A DNA stretch of 64,000 nucleotides, taken from Piezodorus guildinii (taxonomy: Eukaryota; Arthropoda; Insecta; Hemiptera; Pentatomidae). Below the pieces are notes generated by a model. That model did no database searches, was not told the DNA's origin, and saw only the letters and a list, made by a program, of their open reading frames with translations. Location: the NCBI GenBank assembly GCA_023052935.1, contig CM041298.1:61188217-61252216 (forward strand). Reading direction: 5' to 3'. Shown here piece after piece: positions 40,336 to 52,109 of this stretch. How positions within the stretch are numbered: the first letter of the stretch is position 1; every line of letters starts with the position of its first letter. A program made the translations under genes and the position numbers.

Positions 40336-40905
40336 GCATTGTTCAGTGATGATCTCCATAATGTAATGATGTGATTTACCTATAAAGAAATTATTCATAT
40401 TTACTATGATAATAATACAGCACAATAGCCATAAACTTGATTGATAGTTTCAAATTAGCGTTAATTGAGAACACTCGTCAATGGAGATGTGGGAACTATT
40501 TATCAACCTCATAAATCTATCTATTGAATTAGAACTGGAAGGAATTTTTCCTCATATGATATCCTCATACGATGGAAGAACAATAAAATTGTTTCAATTT
40601 GCTGTCGAGTTTTCCTTATTAAAATTTGTTCGACAGGAAGCCATGGAATGCTGAATTGTCAGATTTAAAAAACAAAACAAAAAAAAAAAAACGCTGCAGT
40701 ATTCTACCTCCAATTTTGTTGATTTGTTGTTATCACTACCGAAAAATCTGACGCATGTAACACACGACTTTCACTTACCTGCTTTGTTAAAATCAATTTA
40801 AAGTGATATAACTTTAACCGAGTCCGACACCCAGGATTGCTTCACAAACTCTATATATTCCTTCCTTCTACATATTTTCTTATTATCCAGTCCTACCTCG
40901 CTGAT
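40336..40905. other. AT-rich stretch without recognisable gene
   Basis: Nothing coding. A stretch near 40765-40805 (CACGACTTTCACTTACCTG...GTTAAAATCAATTTAA) resembles 59203-59240, so a small dispersed repeat lies here. Confidence 0.5.
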
Positions 40906-41269
40906 TTTAACAAATAATAATAATTCTAACTAATCCCACCAAATCTTCGCTCGGATCTCATTACCGCGTATGGGGTCCCACGGGTGGCGGATGTGGGGAT
41001 GGTCGGTGGAATTTCCTCGGAAGCTCCTCCCGGCTAAGTCCGATGGACTCGCTAACCAACAATGAGAGCGGCCCTCCAGGCTTGCTGGAGGGTGTGACGT
41101 AGGTTCGAACGCCCTACTCACATATTTTAGTTCACAAAATACCACAAACAGTCATGGATTCCACTGAGGTAAAACGCCCATTATACGGAAGTAACTAGTC
41201 CCCCGTTCGGGTCTCCGGGTGGGGACTGCTTCAGAGGAATCTAGGCGCAAGATAAAGATTAGAGATCTA

Positions 41270-42040
41270 ACAATAGGGACGTGGAACGTTAGAAGATTAA
41301 ATACGGCAGGTGGGTCGCGAATGAAGTTAAGGGGTACCATTTAGATATTGTTGCATTACAAGAGGTTCGCTACCCAGTGGAGGTTTCGTTAACAGAAGGA
41401 AAGTACACTATTTGGTACGGGGGGAGCGTTAATTATTGTTTAGGTACCGGGTTTCTGATTAGGAATAGATTTCTTTCCGCATTACGGGATGTACAGTTCT
41501 TTAGTGAAAGAAAATCGGTTGCTATATTTCAAGGTCGTTGGTCTAAAATCGCGTTTATAAACATTCATTCTCCCACCGAAGATAGTGATGATGAAGTAAA
41601 ATGCGAATTTTATGATATACTAGAGTCGGTTTACGATAAGTCACCGCGAAATTACATTAAAATAATACTAGGTGACGCGAACGCAAAGGTTGGAAGGGAA
41701 GAAGTATATCGTCCTACAATCGGTAAAGAAAGTTTGCACGAATATAGTAATGATAATGGGACCCGACTAATAAACATTGCCATTTCGAAAAACCTAATAA
41801 TCAAAAGTACTGCGTTTAAACATAAGGATATTCATAAGTATACATGGACATCGCCGGATGGACAAACTCGGAATCAAATAGATCATATTTTAGTACAAAA
41901 CAGATAGCAAAGTAGCATAATTAACGTGAGATCGTATCGTGGTGCAGAATGCGGCTCTGATCATGAATCAGTAATCGCGAAAGTTCGACAAAAACTAAAT
42001 ACAAAAATGAGAACAACCGAACTATATTCGTCCCGAGAAT
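41270..42040 (+). pseudogene. RTE endonuclease domain, broken
   Basis: Starts TIGTWNVRRL, breaks by frameshift near 41330, and resumes with an open stretch at 41377-41907: LGTGFLIRN, SVAIFQGRWSKIAFINIHSPTED, LGDANAKVG, and YTWTSPDGQTRNQIDHILV. After a stop at 41905 the frame goes on with VRSYRGAECGSDHESVIAKVRQKL, which carries the SDH motif. These match the apurinic-type endonuclease of RTE elements. Confidence 0.85.
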
Positions 42041-42049
42041 TTTTATTTA

Positions 42050-43730
42050 GTTAAATTGAACAACCCCGGAATTAGAAAACAATTCGCAATAGAAGTAAAA
42101 AATAGGTTCGAAGCTTTGGAATCTTCAGACGAGGAGCACGAAGATGTAAACAAATTATGGGAAAGAATCAGGGATAATATTAAAGAGGTCGGTAATTTAT
42201 GTCTTGGGAAAATCTAAAATAAAAAGAACAAACCTTGGTTCGACAGGGATTGTCAAAATATGTGTGATAAAAGAAAAACCGCTAAACTGAATTCCTTATA
42301 TAATCCAAGCGATAATAATGTGGCTTACTTTCGGTTAGTAAAAATAAAATTTCAAAATTCTTAAAAAATAAGAAAAGAGAGTATCTTAAAGGCAAAATAA
42401 TAGAAATAGAAAAACACAGAAGCGAAAATAACGTAAGAGAGATGTACAAAGGTATAAACAAATCGCGTAAAAGATTTGAACCTCTATTGAATGGGGTTAA
42501 AGATGCGAATAACAACATAATTGCGGATCCGACTGAGATATTAAATAAATTTAAACAACACTTTGACGGCATTCTAAATACGGAAAATAATAATCAATCT
42601 CCTCCTCTGCATACCAGAGCGCTGAACCATAGATAGACGCACCGACTAAATAGGCGAAATCGCTCGACTATTGATCAAATATTTTCCTTACATCAAATAT
42701 TAAAGAAGAAGCTGGAATACAACGGTGTAGTCCATCAACTCTATATCGATTTTAAAAAGGCTTATGATTCCATAGACCGTCAGAAGCTATATAACACCAT
42801 GATTGAACAGGGAATACCTAGAAAGTTAGTAAACCTAGTAGAGATGTGTTTGTCGGAAACATTTCATAAAGTTAGAATCGGTCATAATTACTCCGAGAGA
42901 TTTGAGGTGCAATCGGGTTTGAAACAGAGGGACTCCCTTTCACCTGTTTTGTTTAATATAGCTTTAGAATATGTCATAGAAAAGGTGATGTGTACCGAGA
43001 AAGGCTTAAATATGGGTGACAAGATTCCGGTTTTAGGGTATGCCGATGATTTGGTACTGCTAGGTGAAGACACGGAATACAAGTGTGTTAATAAAAACCG
43101 GTAAACAAATAGGTCTCGAATTAAATACCGATAAGACGAAATATATGATCAGTAGCAGAAATGGTGGCGATCTTGATTATATAAATATTTCAGGGCATAC
43201 TTTTGAACACGTAGAGAAATTCAAGTATTTAGGTTCAATGATAACAAGAAAAATGAAATCCAGGAAGAAATAAATTCCCGGTTAAAGGTGGGAAATGCGT
43301 GTTATTATTCAGTTGCTAAATTACTTTAGCTCGCGGCTTCTGTCTAAAAACTTAAAGGTTAGAATTTATAAAACTATTATTCTTCCGACGCTTCTTTACG
43401 GATGTGAAACGTGGCCGCTTACTTTGAAGGATGAAAACGGCTTAAGGTTTTCGAGAATAAGGTACTGCGTAAAATATTTGGTCCGAAGAGAGATGAGGCC
43501 ACTGGGGAGTTTAGAAGGTTGCACAACGCGGAATTGCGGAGTTTGTACCCTGTGAATATAATTGAATTGATAGCATCGCGGAGACTCAAATGGGCGCGTA
43601 AAGTTGGGGCTCGGTGAGGAACGGATTCCGAGAAAGTTGGTATTCGCTGAACCGACTGGTAGGCGTCCGAAAGGTAGGCCGAAGCGTCGATGGGAGGATT
43701 GCATTCAAGGCTGATCTCGGGGGCTTGGGC
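42050..43730 (+). pseudogene. RTE reverse transcriptase domain, broken
   Basis: Pieces in several frames: an N-terminal segment (42050-42640), RRNRSTIDQIFSLHQI-like text, LYIDFKKAYDSIDRQKLYNTMIEQGIPRKLV (catalytic Asp in YIDF), SGLKQRDSLSPVLFN (normally LRQGD), GYADDLVLLGE near 43038-43070, TKYMISSR, FKYLGSMI, a RIYKTIILPTLLYGCETWPL block, and an R-R-P-K-G-R-P-K-R-R-W end near 43660-43690. At least five frame breaks. Not functional. Confidence 0.88.
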
Positions 43731-43807
43731 TTGACCGGTGAACATTGACGAGTCTGTGCAGGCGAAGTTTGGTGGTATCGGCATCGAACCTTTGGGTTCG
43801 GTAAGCC

Positions 43808-43823
43808 TATTATTATTATTATT
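43808..43823. repeat. (ATT)n 3' tail of the RTE element
   Basis: Five TAT/ATT units directly before the right target duplication; typical simple-repeat end of RTE-type LINEs. Confidence 0.75.
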
Positions 43824-44525
43824 AATCCCACCAAATAACTTTTACCCTTCGTCATAAACCTAATGGCTTCCTATCCTACAGTATCCTTTAATTACACTTC
43901 ACTAGTCCCTGTTAAACAGAATTGATACCTAGGACTACACGTTGACAAAAGTCTCACTTAGAATCCCCACACAAGACTGAAACGACTAGAAACTGCCCGT
44001 CGTTTTCGCTTACTACAACACTTACTGGACAGACTTTCTAACCTTCACTTATCTACAAAAGGCTCATCTATATCACCATCATAAGGCCTATCTGGACTTA
44101 CGGAGTTAAGCTATGGGGCTCCACTAAACCATCAAATTCATCCCGTCTTCAATCCTTGCAATCCAAAATCCATCGAAAAATCCTCAACGCTCCTTATTTT
44201 GTCACGAATAAGCTCGTCCATAAAGACCTTAATATTCCCTTTGTAGCTGATTTGGCCCGAACCAGGCATCAATCCTTCCATGACAAACTCCACTCCTACT
44301 GTAACCCACTAGTTTCAATCCTTGGTTCCTCTTCTGTTCCTGACAATCCTCCGAGCGCCTGAAAAGGAGATGGCCTCGAGACCTTCTAGTTTAGATTACC
44401 CAGTGGAGTGATGCCAATGGGCATTTTCTCCTCATGTATTTTTCATGTATATTATCTGACAGATAATTTACTTGATGTATTTACTAATAAAGTAGTAAAT
44501 CTCAATAAATGTAAAAAAAAAAAAA

Positions 44526-44700
44526 TAATAATAATTCTAACTAATCCCACTAAACAACCTATACCCTTCGTCATAAACCGATGGCTTCCTGCTATACAGT
44601 ATTCTTAAATGACACTTCACTATTCCCTGTTGAACAGATTCGATACATAGGACTACTTCGATAATGTAATACAGTAGTAAATTTCAATAAAAACTTTTTT
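44526..44700 (+). mobile_element. Internally deleted Jockey (C2) fragment
   Basis: Begins AATAATAATAATTCTAACTAATCCC, the same 5' truncation point as the previous copy, only a few bases after its poly(A). It then runs through ACAGATTCGATACATAGGACTACTT before jumping to the 3' UTR (GTAGTAAATTTCAATAAA). Most of the C-terminal coding region is deleted. Confidence 0.7.
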
Positions 44701-45818
44701 TTTTTAATTAATACAGGTAGAAATGAAAAATGTTTAGGTATTAGCTTGAATTTTAATTTAGATTAATTAATTAACCATTGAGTTATTATTTGCAACAATC
44801 ACAAAGTTTCATGAGTTGTTTTATACCAGATTTTAAATATTATTCCGGAATAACCATAATAATTTAAAGTTCTAATTGACTCTCCTATATTAAGTAGTCA
44901 TATAAGTTCAGTTGGTGTAGTTGAAAAAGTGCTCTTGTTAACTACAATAGTTTTAAGGCTACAATATAATATATATAATATTTTTTTTCCGATCGTCGGT
45001 AATTCATCCTTCGTTGTAATTCATCCCTTCCCGCAGATAGCTTTTCTCTAGCTGAACAATCGATCAAAATGGAATCAGGGTTTGAGCAATAAGTCCGCTA
45101 ATGACTCAACTCGTTACATCGATGCATTTATTTGCTAAGCCAACTTGGAAATTAATATCGCCTAAATCATTGCCTAAAAGAGGAAATTGAAAATCAAGTT
45201 ACACTATAGTCTATTTCTAACTTTCATTTCCAATGTATAAAATATATTGCGATCGTGAAAATGTTCGAAACCAGTTTTAAACGGAAATACAGGTTTCAGG
45301 GTCTCTGAGTCCAAATAACCAAGTCCCGCAAAAATGTCTGTGTGTCGTGTGTGTAGCAACTCTAGCACGAAAGCAAAAAGCCACACGAAACCGAAATTTC
45401 ATATTTTAAAAGCGTATACATTTGAAGTGTTACAGCACACATTTTTACTTTAATCGGCTAACTGGAAGTGCTTCTTTATACTGTGCATTTTACACTGTTT
45501 TTACGATTTTCTCAAAAACAGCTAATAAACCGCCATAGAAAATATGCAATCGGGTATACCAAGTCCGTAACTCCCTAATACTGCTTGAAGACCAGGCACG
45601 CCATCGCACCCTTGCTAAATAGGTCCAACTCTGTTACTTACTTATAACCTTTCCAAGTAAACGTGTCTATCTGGAAATCCGCAAGCGGTGATACTGATTT
45701 TGATGATTCTTGTTAGGGTTTCGTAGGATGCCTGTCATATTTAGTTTTAGTTTTGCCCACTGACGTTTGTGATGGTATGCCGCATACCCAACCAGAAATA
45801 CTTGCGTTTCATAACCTG
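44701..45818. other. Stretch without recognisable gene
   Basis: No coding motif found. A 60-residue minus-strand frame (45204-45386) is unremarkable. Confidence 0.45.
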
Positions 45819-46079
45819 GAATAGAATAGAATAGAATAGAAAACAATTTTATACTGGGACTAGGTCCCCTAAGAATAACAGTTATGTACAATTTGAATAT
45901 ATAATATGTCTGGCTAACAGGCAATAAAAACATGATTAATTATTATTTATAATGATTATTTAAAATTACAATTATTTAAAAATAACAAAGATATTAATAA
46001 AAATATACATCTTCTGAGAAAATACAGTTTTATTCAAACCAAATCAAATTAAAAGTAAATTAAAATTTGGGTGGCAAAC

Positions 46080-48960
46080 AGTAATCTTCATTCATTCAAT
46101 ATAGATTTCTTGATAGGATTGACATATCACATTTGCTGATCGTCTATTAGGGATGACAGAAGGTATAGGAAAAATTGGGATTTGAATGAGGATAAAGAGG
46201 CTGCATGGCGGATATGGATTGTTAGATAATTCCAGAGTGTGGTAGATCGAACAATAAAGGAATGATCAAAAGATATGGTTCTGTGGGTAGGAAGGTAAAG
46301 GTCAGAATGTCGCGATCGAGTTTCAAGTGAATGGATTGAGGATTTAAATTGAAGGAGACTGTGGATGTAGGAAGGATGCTGTAAGTTAATAGTTTGGTAG
46401 AGGTATGATCCAAGGAAATATTGTCTGCGGGTTGAGGGGAGGAGCCACTTTAATTCACCGTATGGATGGGTAACATGGGACCTCCTTGACGTACCGACGA
46501 CAAATCTTAAGAAAATGTTCATAATGAGCTTTAGTCTGTCTTCAAGCACAGCCGAGAGGCCGTCATACACCGCGCAAGAATAGTCAAAGTGGAGGAAAAT
46601 AAGTGAGGATACGAGGAGCTTACGAGTGGATTGGGGAAGGAGATGACGGGAGCGATGGAAAAATTTAAGAGAACTTATAGTTCTTCGGGAGATTTGGGCA
46701 ATATGAGGTTTCCAGGAGAGGAATTAGTGATACATAGGTTCTTGACAGTGGAACTAAACGTATTTGGGTAATTATTAAGGGTTAGACTTGGAAAGTTGGT
46801 GTTAGATTTGATAAGGGAATTGGAACCTATTACTATTGCTTGCGTCTTCATGGCATTTAGCTTGAGTTTATTTAGATTTCCCCAGGCGCTGATTCTATCC
46901 AGGTCCTCCTGAATCTTCGAAAATGCTAAAAATGTCTCAGAGGGGAAGGATAGGTAGATCTGGAAATCATCAGCGTACAAATGGTGGGAGCAATGATGGA
47001 TAAAGTTGGGAAGGTCATAGATATAGCAATTAAAAAGGAGAGGAGATATACTTGAACCCTGGGCCACACCTACCGAAAGGGCAAGAAAGGAAGATAGAGG
47101 ATGATTAGGAATGGTGACAGCTTGGGATCTACCAGAGAGAAATGAGTGAAACCAACGAATAGTGCTATTGGAAAAGGATAGGGATTGTAGTTTGGAGAAA
47201 AGGATGGAGTGGTCCATAGAGTCAAAAAGCTTTTGTAAAAGTCTAGAAGTATTAATACTGTCAGTTTCTTTTCATCTATAGCAGTATGTATGTCGCTGGT
47301 GATTTTAAGGAGAGCGGATTGTGTGGAAAAGCCAGGTCGAAAACCAGATTGGAGAGGATCAAGAAGATTAGACTTTTCAAGGAAATTAGATAATTGAGAT
47401 TAGACTATTCTTTCTAAGGGCTTGGAAAGGTTAGATAGGATAGAAATTGGGCGATAGTCCTTAGGGGATGTAGAATTAGAGGTTTTACTGATAGAATGGA
47501 CAATTGCTTTTTTCCAAGTAGATGGAAATATAGAATTTTGAAGGGAAAATATTTATATGAATAGAAGAACTGGTAGGATTTCGGGAAGGCATAATTTTAA
47601 TAATTTGACGGGTATTCTATCAAATGCTATGGAGTTGGTATGGAATTTCATTACAGAGGCGATAAGGTCAGTTGGTGTGATATCGGAAAAATAAAAATTA
47701 TCTGGATTAAAGGATGTAACTGAAGAAAAGTCGGAAGAATGTGGAGAATGATTATCACAGGAGGAAGATGAAGAGTATACATTTAATTTATCTGGTGAGG
47801 CTTGATAGGATGGTGAGGAACAGGATTTGCAAAGAGACATTTGGCGAAGGAGTTGCCATTTTGACTTTGAATCGAGAGCACAGAAGAAAGTTTCGTGAAA
47901 GTAATTAGATTATGCTTGTCTGATGGTTGCCTGAGTCAGATTGTGGAGTGCCCTGAATGCTTGATAGTCTTCCGTCAGTCTAGTACGTCTAAAGCGTCTA
48001 CGGGCAGCCTCACGCCTCTTTTGTAAGTATTTTATTTCTGGACTCATCCAAGGAGCAGGGCGGTGGCGGAAGGTGCAGGTTTTGAGGGGAGCATGTTTGT
48101 CGAGGATACTGATAAGGTTAAAGGTGAGGATATCGACTATTGAATCTATAGTGGTACATGAATATATATCGTCCCACTTTGGGACTTCAAGATCGGATTG
48201 GATAATTTAACGGGTAAAGGAGCTGATATTACGGAAAGATGTTGTTTTAGGAAGGATTGCTGGGGTTTGGATATTGTATGATATGTGTATTAGGTCATGA
48301 CAGGATAAGAATGGGACTGGTAATTGTGATGAAGAGAGGAGGCTATGTGCTGAATCAATTACATGAAGGTCGAGCCAGGTATCAGAACAACATGTATGAT
48401 GTGTGGAAGAGATAGATACAATGAAAAGATTGAGAGAAAAGAAGAGATTTTCGAGGTACAGTTTGTCATTGGAGTTGGAAAGGAAATTCGTGTTGAAGTC
48501 GCCGGAGATTATAATATTGTTATAGAAGGGAACGTAACTGTAGAGGGTAGTTAAAAAAAAAAAAACATCGAACGGAACTAAAGGAGGGCGATACGCTTCT
48601 GCAAATAAGAGAGGATGATTGTTACAAATAATTTCAAGGATAATAAATTCAATATGAGGATGATCGGATGGGGTTGAGACATCTAAGATACGGGATTTTA
48701 GGCTATTATGTACATACAGACCGACGCCTCCGTCAGTGCGGCCTAATCGGTCATGACGTAAGAAGGAGTGGTCAGGTAAGGAAATAGAAGAGGAGGGAAT
48801 GTAGGGATTTAGCCAAGTTTCTGATACTGCAATTATATGGTAAAAGTTCTGGGTAAAGTATTGAAGGAATTCATCATAATGAGTGGGTAAGGATTGGGAG
48901 TTGACGTGGCAGATATTTAGGATACTAGTTATGGGAACGGGGTGGGGAAAAACATTGATG
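46080..48960 (-). pseudogene. K1 ORF2: endonuclease and reverse transcriptase, broken
   Basis: Reading downward on the minus strand: DRLGRTDGGVGLYVHNSL (about 48750), FAEAYRPP (48600), SGDFNTNFLSNSND (48500) for the endonuclease. Then a linker and RT: FSDITPTDLIASVMKFHTNSIAFDRIPVKLLKLCLPEILPVL (47700-47560), a finger block (47470-47330), DHSILFSKLQSLSFSNSTIRWFHSFLSGRSQ (47217), VGVAQGSSISPLLFN, LYADDFQIYLSF (about 46980), IQEDLDRISAWGNLNKLKLNAMKT, and the LWNYLTIHIRHAASLSSFKSQ terminus (46210). Consistent with CR1/L2 RTs. Not functional. Confidence 0.85.
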
Positions 48961-49139
48961 GTAGGAAGACGACGTAACTAAATGTTGGTTTAATTTAAAG
49001 ATTAGAAGAAAATGAATACAAAATAAAACAATCAAACGTGTTGAGTTAAGAATACTTGAAAAATTAAATAAATAATGACTATTGAAGAAAATAAAAATTG
49101 TATAAAGATAAAAATATACCGCGACACTAAACAATAAAC

Positions 49140-50111
49140 TCAGTTAACTCAGTAAATAGAGTGGACGTCAGCCGAAGACCTCTAGGTCCTGCGCTCGGTC
49201 GATGAAGACCACCGGATGTCCCTCGTTCTTACGACAGCGAACTCTGCCGACTAAAAAACCAAACATAGTTTAGTTTTCCTGGCGATCTCTTCTGTCAAGC
49301 GAGCCAGTAAAGGTGTCGGTTTCCTGGAGGCATTTCTTCACTCAGGTATATACGGTGGCAATTATTGGATTCCCACCCGATATCCAGCGTGGTGAAATCC
49401 CTTTTGACCTTTCTTTGCTTTACCAGCTCGTCCCTCGTGATTTGCCTGACGAAACGAACAACGGCAGGAGAAGTTCTTTCGTCACCCGGCTTCGATCTAC
49501 GTCGTACCACCGTGTCCAGATCCTCGGGAGAAATCTTCATGCTTAGGCCCGCCGCTACACTGGTCACCAGAGCCGCAAGGGTTTCGCCTGGGAGGACCGG
49601 AATACCTCGAATTTCCAGAGACCTACGAAGTAGGCCCTGCTCGGCCTTATTAAGATGGACCTCGAGCTCACCTACTTTATTTTTAACGTCTTATTTTCTA
49701 GAGATAGCTCTTCGATATATTTTGCCTGGCCTTCTAGATAGCTTTCAATTTTGGAGAGCCTCTCGTTTAATTCAAAACTAAGTTCCCCATTTTTTTCTAG
49801 GGAACCATGCATATTTTTAATTTCCTCGTTGACCTAGGATCCTTGAATGGTCACTGCTGCCATTACATCGGCCAAGGTTGGTATACCTGATTTCTAATCT
49901 TGGAAGGTGATAAGGATTTATCACTTGTTTTTTTTTTCTATGCTACATTTAGGGCACAGCCATGATTTTTTATTAAGTCTCAGATTTTAAATTTCTTTTT
50001 CTTTCAAATTACAGCATTTGCCGTGATAAACAACACGGCATTTACTGCAATTTAAATTGTTTTTGTCATCACGAGTCGTGGCACATTCGCATAACGAACA
50101 CTGAACCATTT
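49140..50111 (-). pseudogene. K1 ORF1: PHD finger, coiled coil, RRM-like domain, broken
   Basis: The ATG at 50111-50109 starts MVQCSLCECAT, with Cys/His ligands through CSKCRVVYHGKCC and CPKC (50110-49925), a PHD-type zinc finger. An in-frame stop lies between its last two parts. Next is a coiled-coil region (about 49800-49680), then VRFVRQITRDELVKQRKVKRDF and RIYLSEEMPPGNRHLYWLARQ (49567-49295), ending YVWF...VGRV-like. The last part is the domain found in CR1-group ORF1 proteins that resembles the baculovirus FP protein C-terminal region. ORF1 of these elements binds RNA. Confidence 0.78.
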
Positions 50112-50380
50112 TATAAATTAAATTGAAAAAATAAGGTTATAAAAACAAACAGTACTCACAGCAGAGATAATAAGGTAAACAGTAACAGGTGTTGACGTCC
50201 TTAATACCTTCGAGGTTAGGGATTATCGGACGAGCTTACCCCTGTATCTCAGTATACAAAGTAAATGAACAGCTCTGAAGAGCACAAATGACGAGGGTAT
50301 TAACGATGTTAACTGAACGAAGGCTCAAGCTAGACTGAAAACCTGAAAAAAAAAAACAAAAAAAAACCTACAATGTTTCT

Positions 50381-50613
50381 TGGATTCCCCGGTGGTAGGT
50401 CTTACTCTGGTGGTACGGTAACATCAACTCCCGCTGGATATCTTCATCCGCTCCAGTTGCAGAGGAGTTGGTGTTTACGTGCGGTACAGTGTGGATGCGT
50501 CTTAGAAGCTCCTGAGGATTAAGAGCTCAACGTCTGATAAGTTGAACTTTCTCTTAAACTTTCATATTTTTATATATAATTTCATTAAAAGGGGTCCATT
50601 TATTTTAATTTTG

Positions 50614-50644
<31 letters not shown>

Positions 50645-50671
50645 TTTTTTAAATAAGATACAGCCTACAAC
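50381..50671. other. Junction between K1 and the I-type LINE, with (TA)n
   Basis: Holds the 5' parts of the two oppositely oriented elements. A (TA)n tract of about 14 units lies at 50613-50641, some 30 bp before the ORF1 ATG of the I-type element. Exact element ends are not visible. Confidence 0.5.
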
Positions 50672-51995
50672 ATGGCTGAATCACCTCCCGTTAAACGGAA
50701 AAAGGGACGATTTAAAGGTCCTATAACAGGAGATTCTGTTAATATAATCCAAAATTCGATTAGATTTTTGATAATAAGAAGGACTGACATGGATGAAGAC
50801 GGTAATGCTTTGGATTTTAAAAAAGTATCGCCGTTTTTTATCTATAAGAGCCTAAATAATTTAATCGGGGAAGTTAAATTAGTTAAAAAACTGAGAGATG
50901 GTACACTTTTGATAGAGGTTTTGTCAGATGCTCAATCGGGAAAATTATTAAAGTGTACTAGCTTTTTAAACAATTTTCCTATTAAGGTGGAACCGCATGG
51001 CAGACTAAACTTAAGTAAAGGGGTTATATGGTGCCCTGACCTAGCTCATTGCAATATTGATGAAATTAAAGACGAATTGAAAACCCAAAAAGTTGAAGAT
51101 GTTAAAAGAATGACATATTTTAAAAATAACATAAAATTTGAAGGCCACAATTATTTACTTACTTTTAATAGCCCTACTATACCCAATGAAATCAAAATAG
51201 GCTTTTATAACGTTATTGTCAGGCAGTTCATTTCCAATCCAATACAATGTTACATATGTCTAAAATTTGGCCATACAAAAACAGTATGTACTAAGCAACC
51301 ACTGTGTAAACTTTGTGGAAACAATAAACATGAAGGTGTAGAATGTATTAGTAGCGTAAAGTGCGTGAATTGTTCAGGCCAACATGACTCCTTTTCAAAA
51401 CTTTGCCCTACTTTTATTAAAGAAAAAGAAATTAGAAAATTACAAGATTGTGAAAAAAATACCTTATACCGCCGCGAAAAAGAAATACGAACTATTGCAC
51501 CCTGTTCAAAGCCAAACATCGTTCTCTAATATTGTGAAACATAAATTAACTGTTAGTGTCAGTGTACAAACTGAAGAACTAAACGAGAGTTCTTTTATTA
51601 CTAAGAGGCCTTTAACCAGGTCCTTACCTAGTGGCTGTGGGGAATTGAATGATGCAGTCATTTCCCCCACCACGCTCCTCCCCTCCACCGCTCCCACCAC
51701 CATACCCACCCTCCCTCCTCTTCCTCCTACCATACCTTCTATTCCTAATCCACTTCTTGACCGAACTTCTCGGTCTCGAGACCGAGGACTGACTAACCCC
51801 ACGGAAGCCATACCTAACTCCCGGGACCCTTCCACAAAACCGAAGTCTACGTCTTCGGGAAAACCGACATCTACTGATGTCACCTACCCCACCGAGTGCC
51901 CGGATGACCGTGATCGTCAGGGCGAGTGGACGTTTGTGAAAGACAGACGAGCTAGAAGCAAAACACGCAGCAGAGATAGAGTACAAACTACTTAA
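50672..51995 (+). pseudogene. ORF1 of the I-type LINE, one frameshift
   Basis: RNA-binding protein. The first frame (50672-51529) runs from the ATG MAESPPVKRKKGR through a region before the knuckles and three knuckles: CYICLKFGHTKTVC, CKLCGNNKHEGVEC and CVNCSGQHDSFSKLC (CX2CX4HX4C, CX2CX4HX4C, CX2CX3HX6C), then FIKEKEIRKLQDCEK. At the A7 run near 51453-51459 the frame shifts by one base. The rest is in another frame to 51995 (IPYTAAKKKYELL, Ser/Thr/Pro-rich middle, RQGEWTFVKDRRARSK end). Knuckle wording and the K-E-K-E-I block after them are typical of I-clade ORF1. Confidence 0.85.
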
Positions 51996-52109
51996 ACAGC
52001 CATTCGTACCAATTCGCATATTTAACAATTAATTTTAATAAAATAATTCACTTATTTAACTTTCTCATCTGTTTTATATCGTTATATTTATCTAATTTCT
52101 ACTTCTCCA

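Larger units (their letters stand above)
40945..43823 (+). mobile_element. RTE-type LINE nested in the Jockey fragment
   Basis: About 2.9 kb, flanked by a 13-bp duplication AATCCCACCAAAT (40932-40944, 43824-43836). A 5' UTR with a strong hairpin (CCCTCCAG/CTGGAGGG, 41079-41099) leads into endonuclease at about 41270 and reverse transcriptase to about 43720. It ends in (ATT)n instead of poly(A), as RTE-clade elements do. Several stops and frameshifts. Confidence 0.88.
40906..44525 (+). mobile_element. Jockey (C2) fragment carrying a nested RTE element
   Basis: 5'-truncated Jockey. A short left part (40906-40944, through AATCCCACCAAAT) continues at 43837 with TTTTACCCTTCGTCATAAACC, then RRFRLLQHLLD-like text, LYGSTKPSNSSRLQSLQSKIHRKILNAPYFVTNKLVHKDLNIP, and a PRDLLV-like end. 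3' UTR with AATAAATG and A tail (44513-44525). One base-level defect near the end (44357) breaks PPRRLKRRW. The other copies show the two parts are contiguous. Confidence 0.85.
45819..50380 (-). mobile_element. K1: CR1/L2-type LINE with PHD-finger ORF1, decayed
   Basis: A nearly complete element on the minus strand. ORF1 (PHD finger, coiled coil, RRM-like domain) lies at 50111-49140, ORF2 (endonuclease, RT) at about 48960-46080. A 3' UTR ends in four TTCTA units (45840-45819 on the minus strand) rather than poly(A). PHD-bearing ORF1 and a short tandem 3' repeat are characteristic of CR1/L2-group LINEs. Many stops and frameshifts. The 5' boundary is uncertain. Confidence 0.82.

Noticed and set aside
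45819..45843. Independent microsatellite
   Set aside because: The TTCTA units are better explained as the 3' tail of the K1 LINE.
49313..49781. Plus-strand proteins over K1 ORF1
   Set aside because: The conserved motifs are on the minus strand; these frames have none.
51506..52028. Gly/Val- and Arg-rich minus-strand proteins
   Set aside because: Shadows of the Pro/Ser/Thr-rich end of the I-type ORF1.
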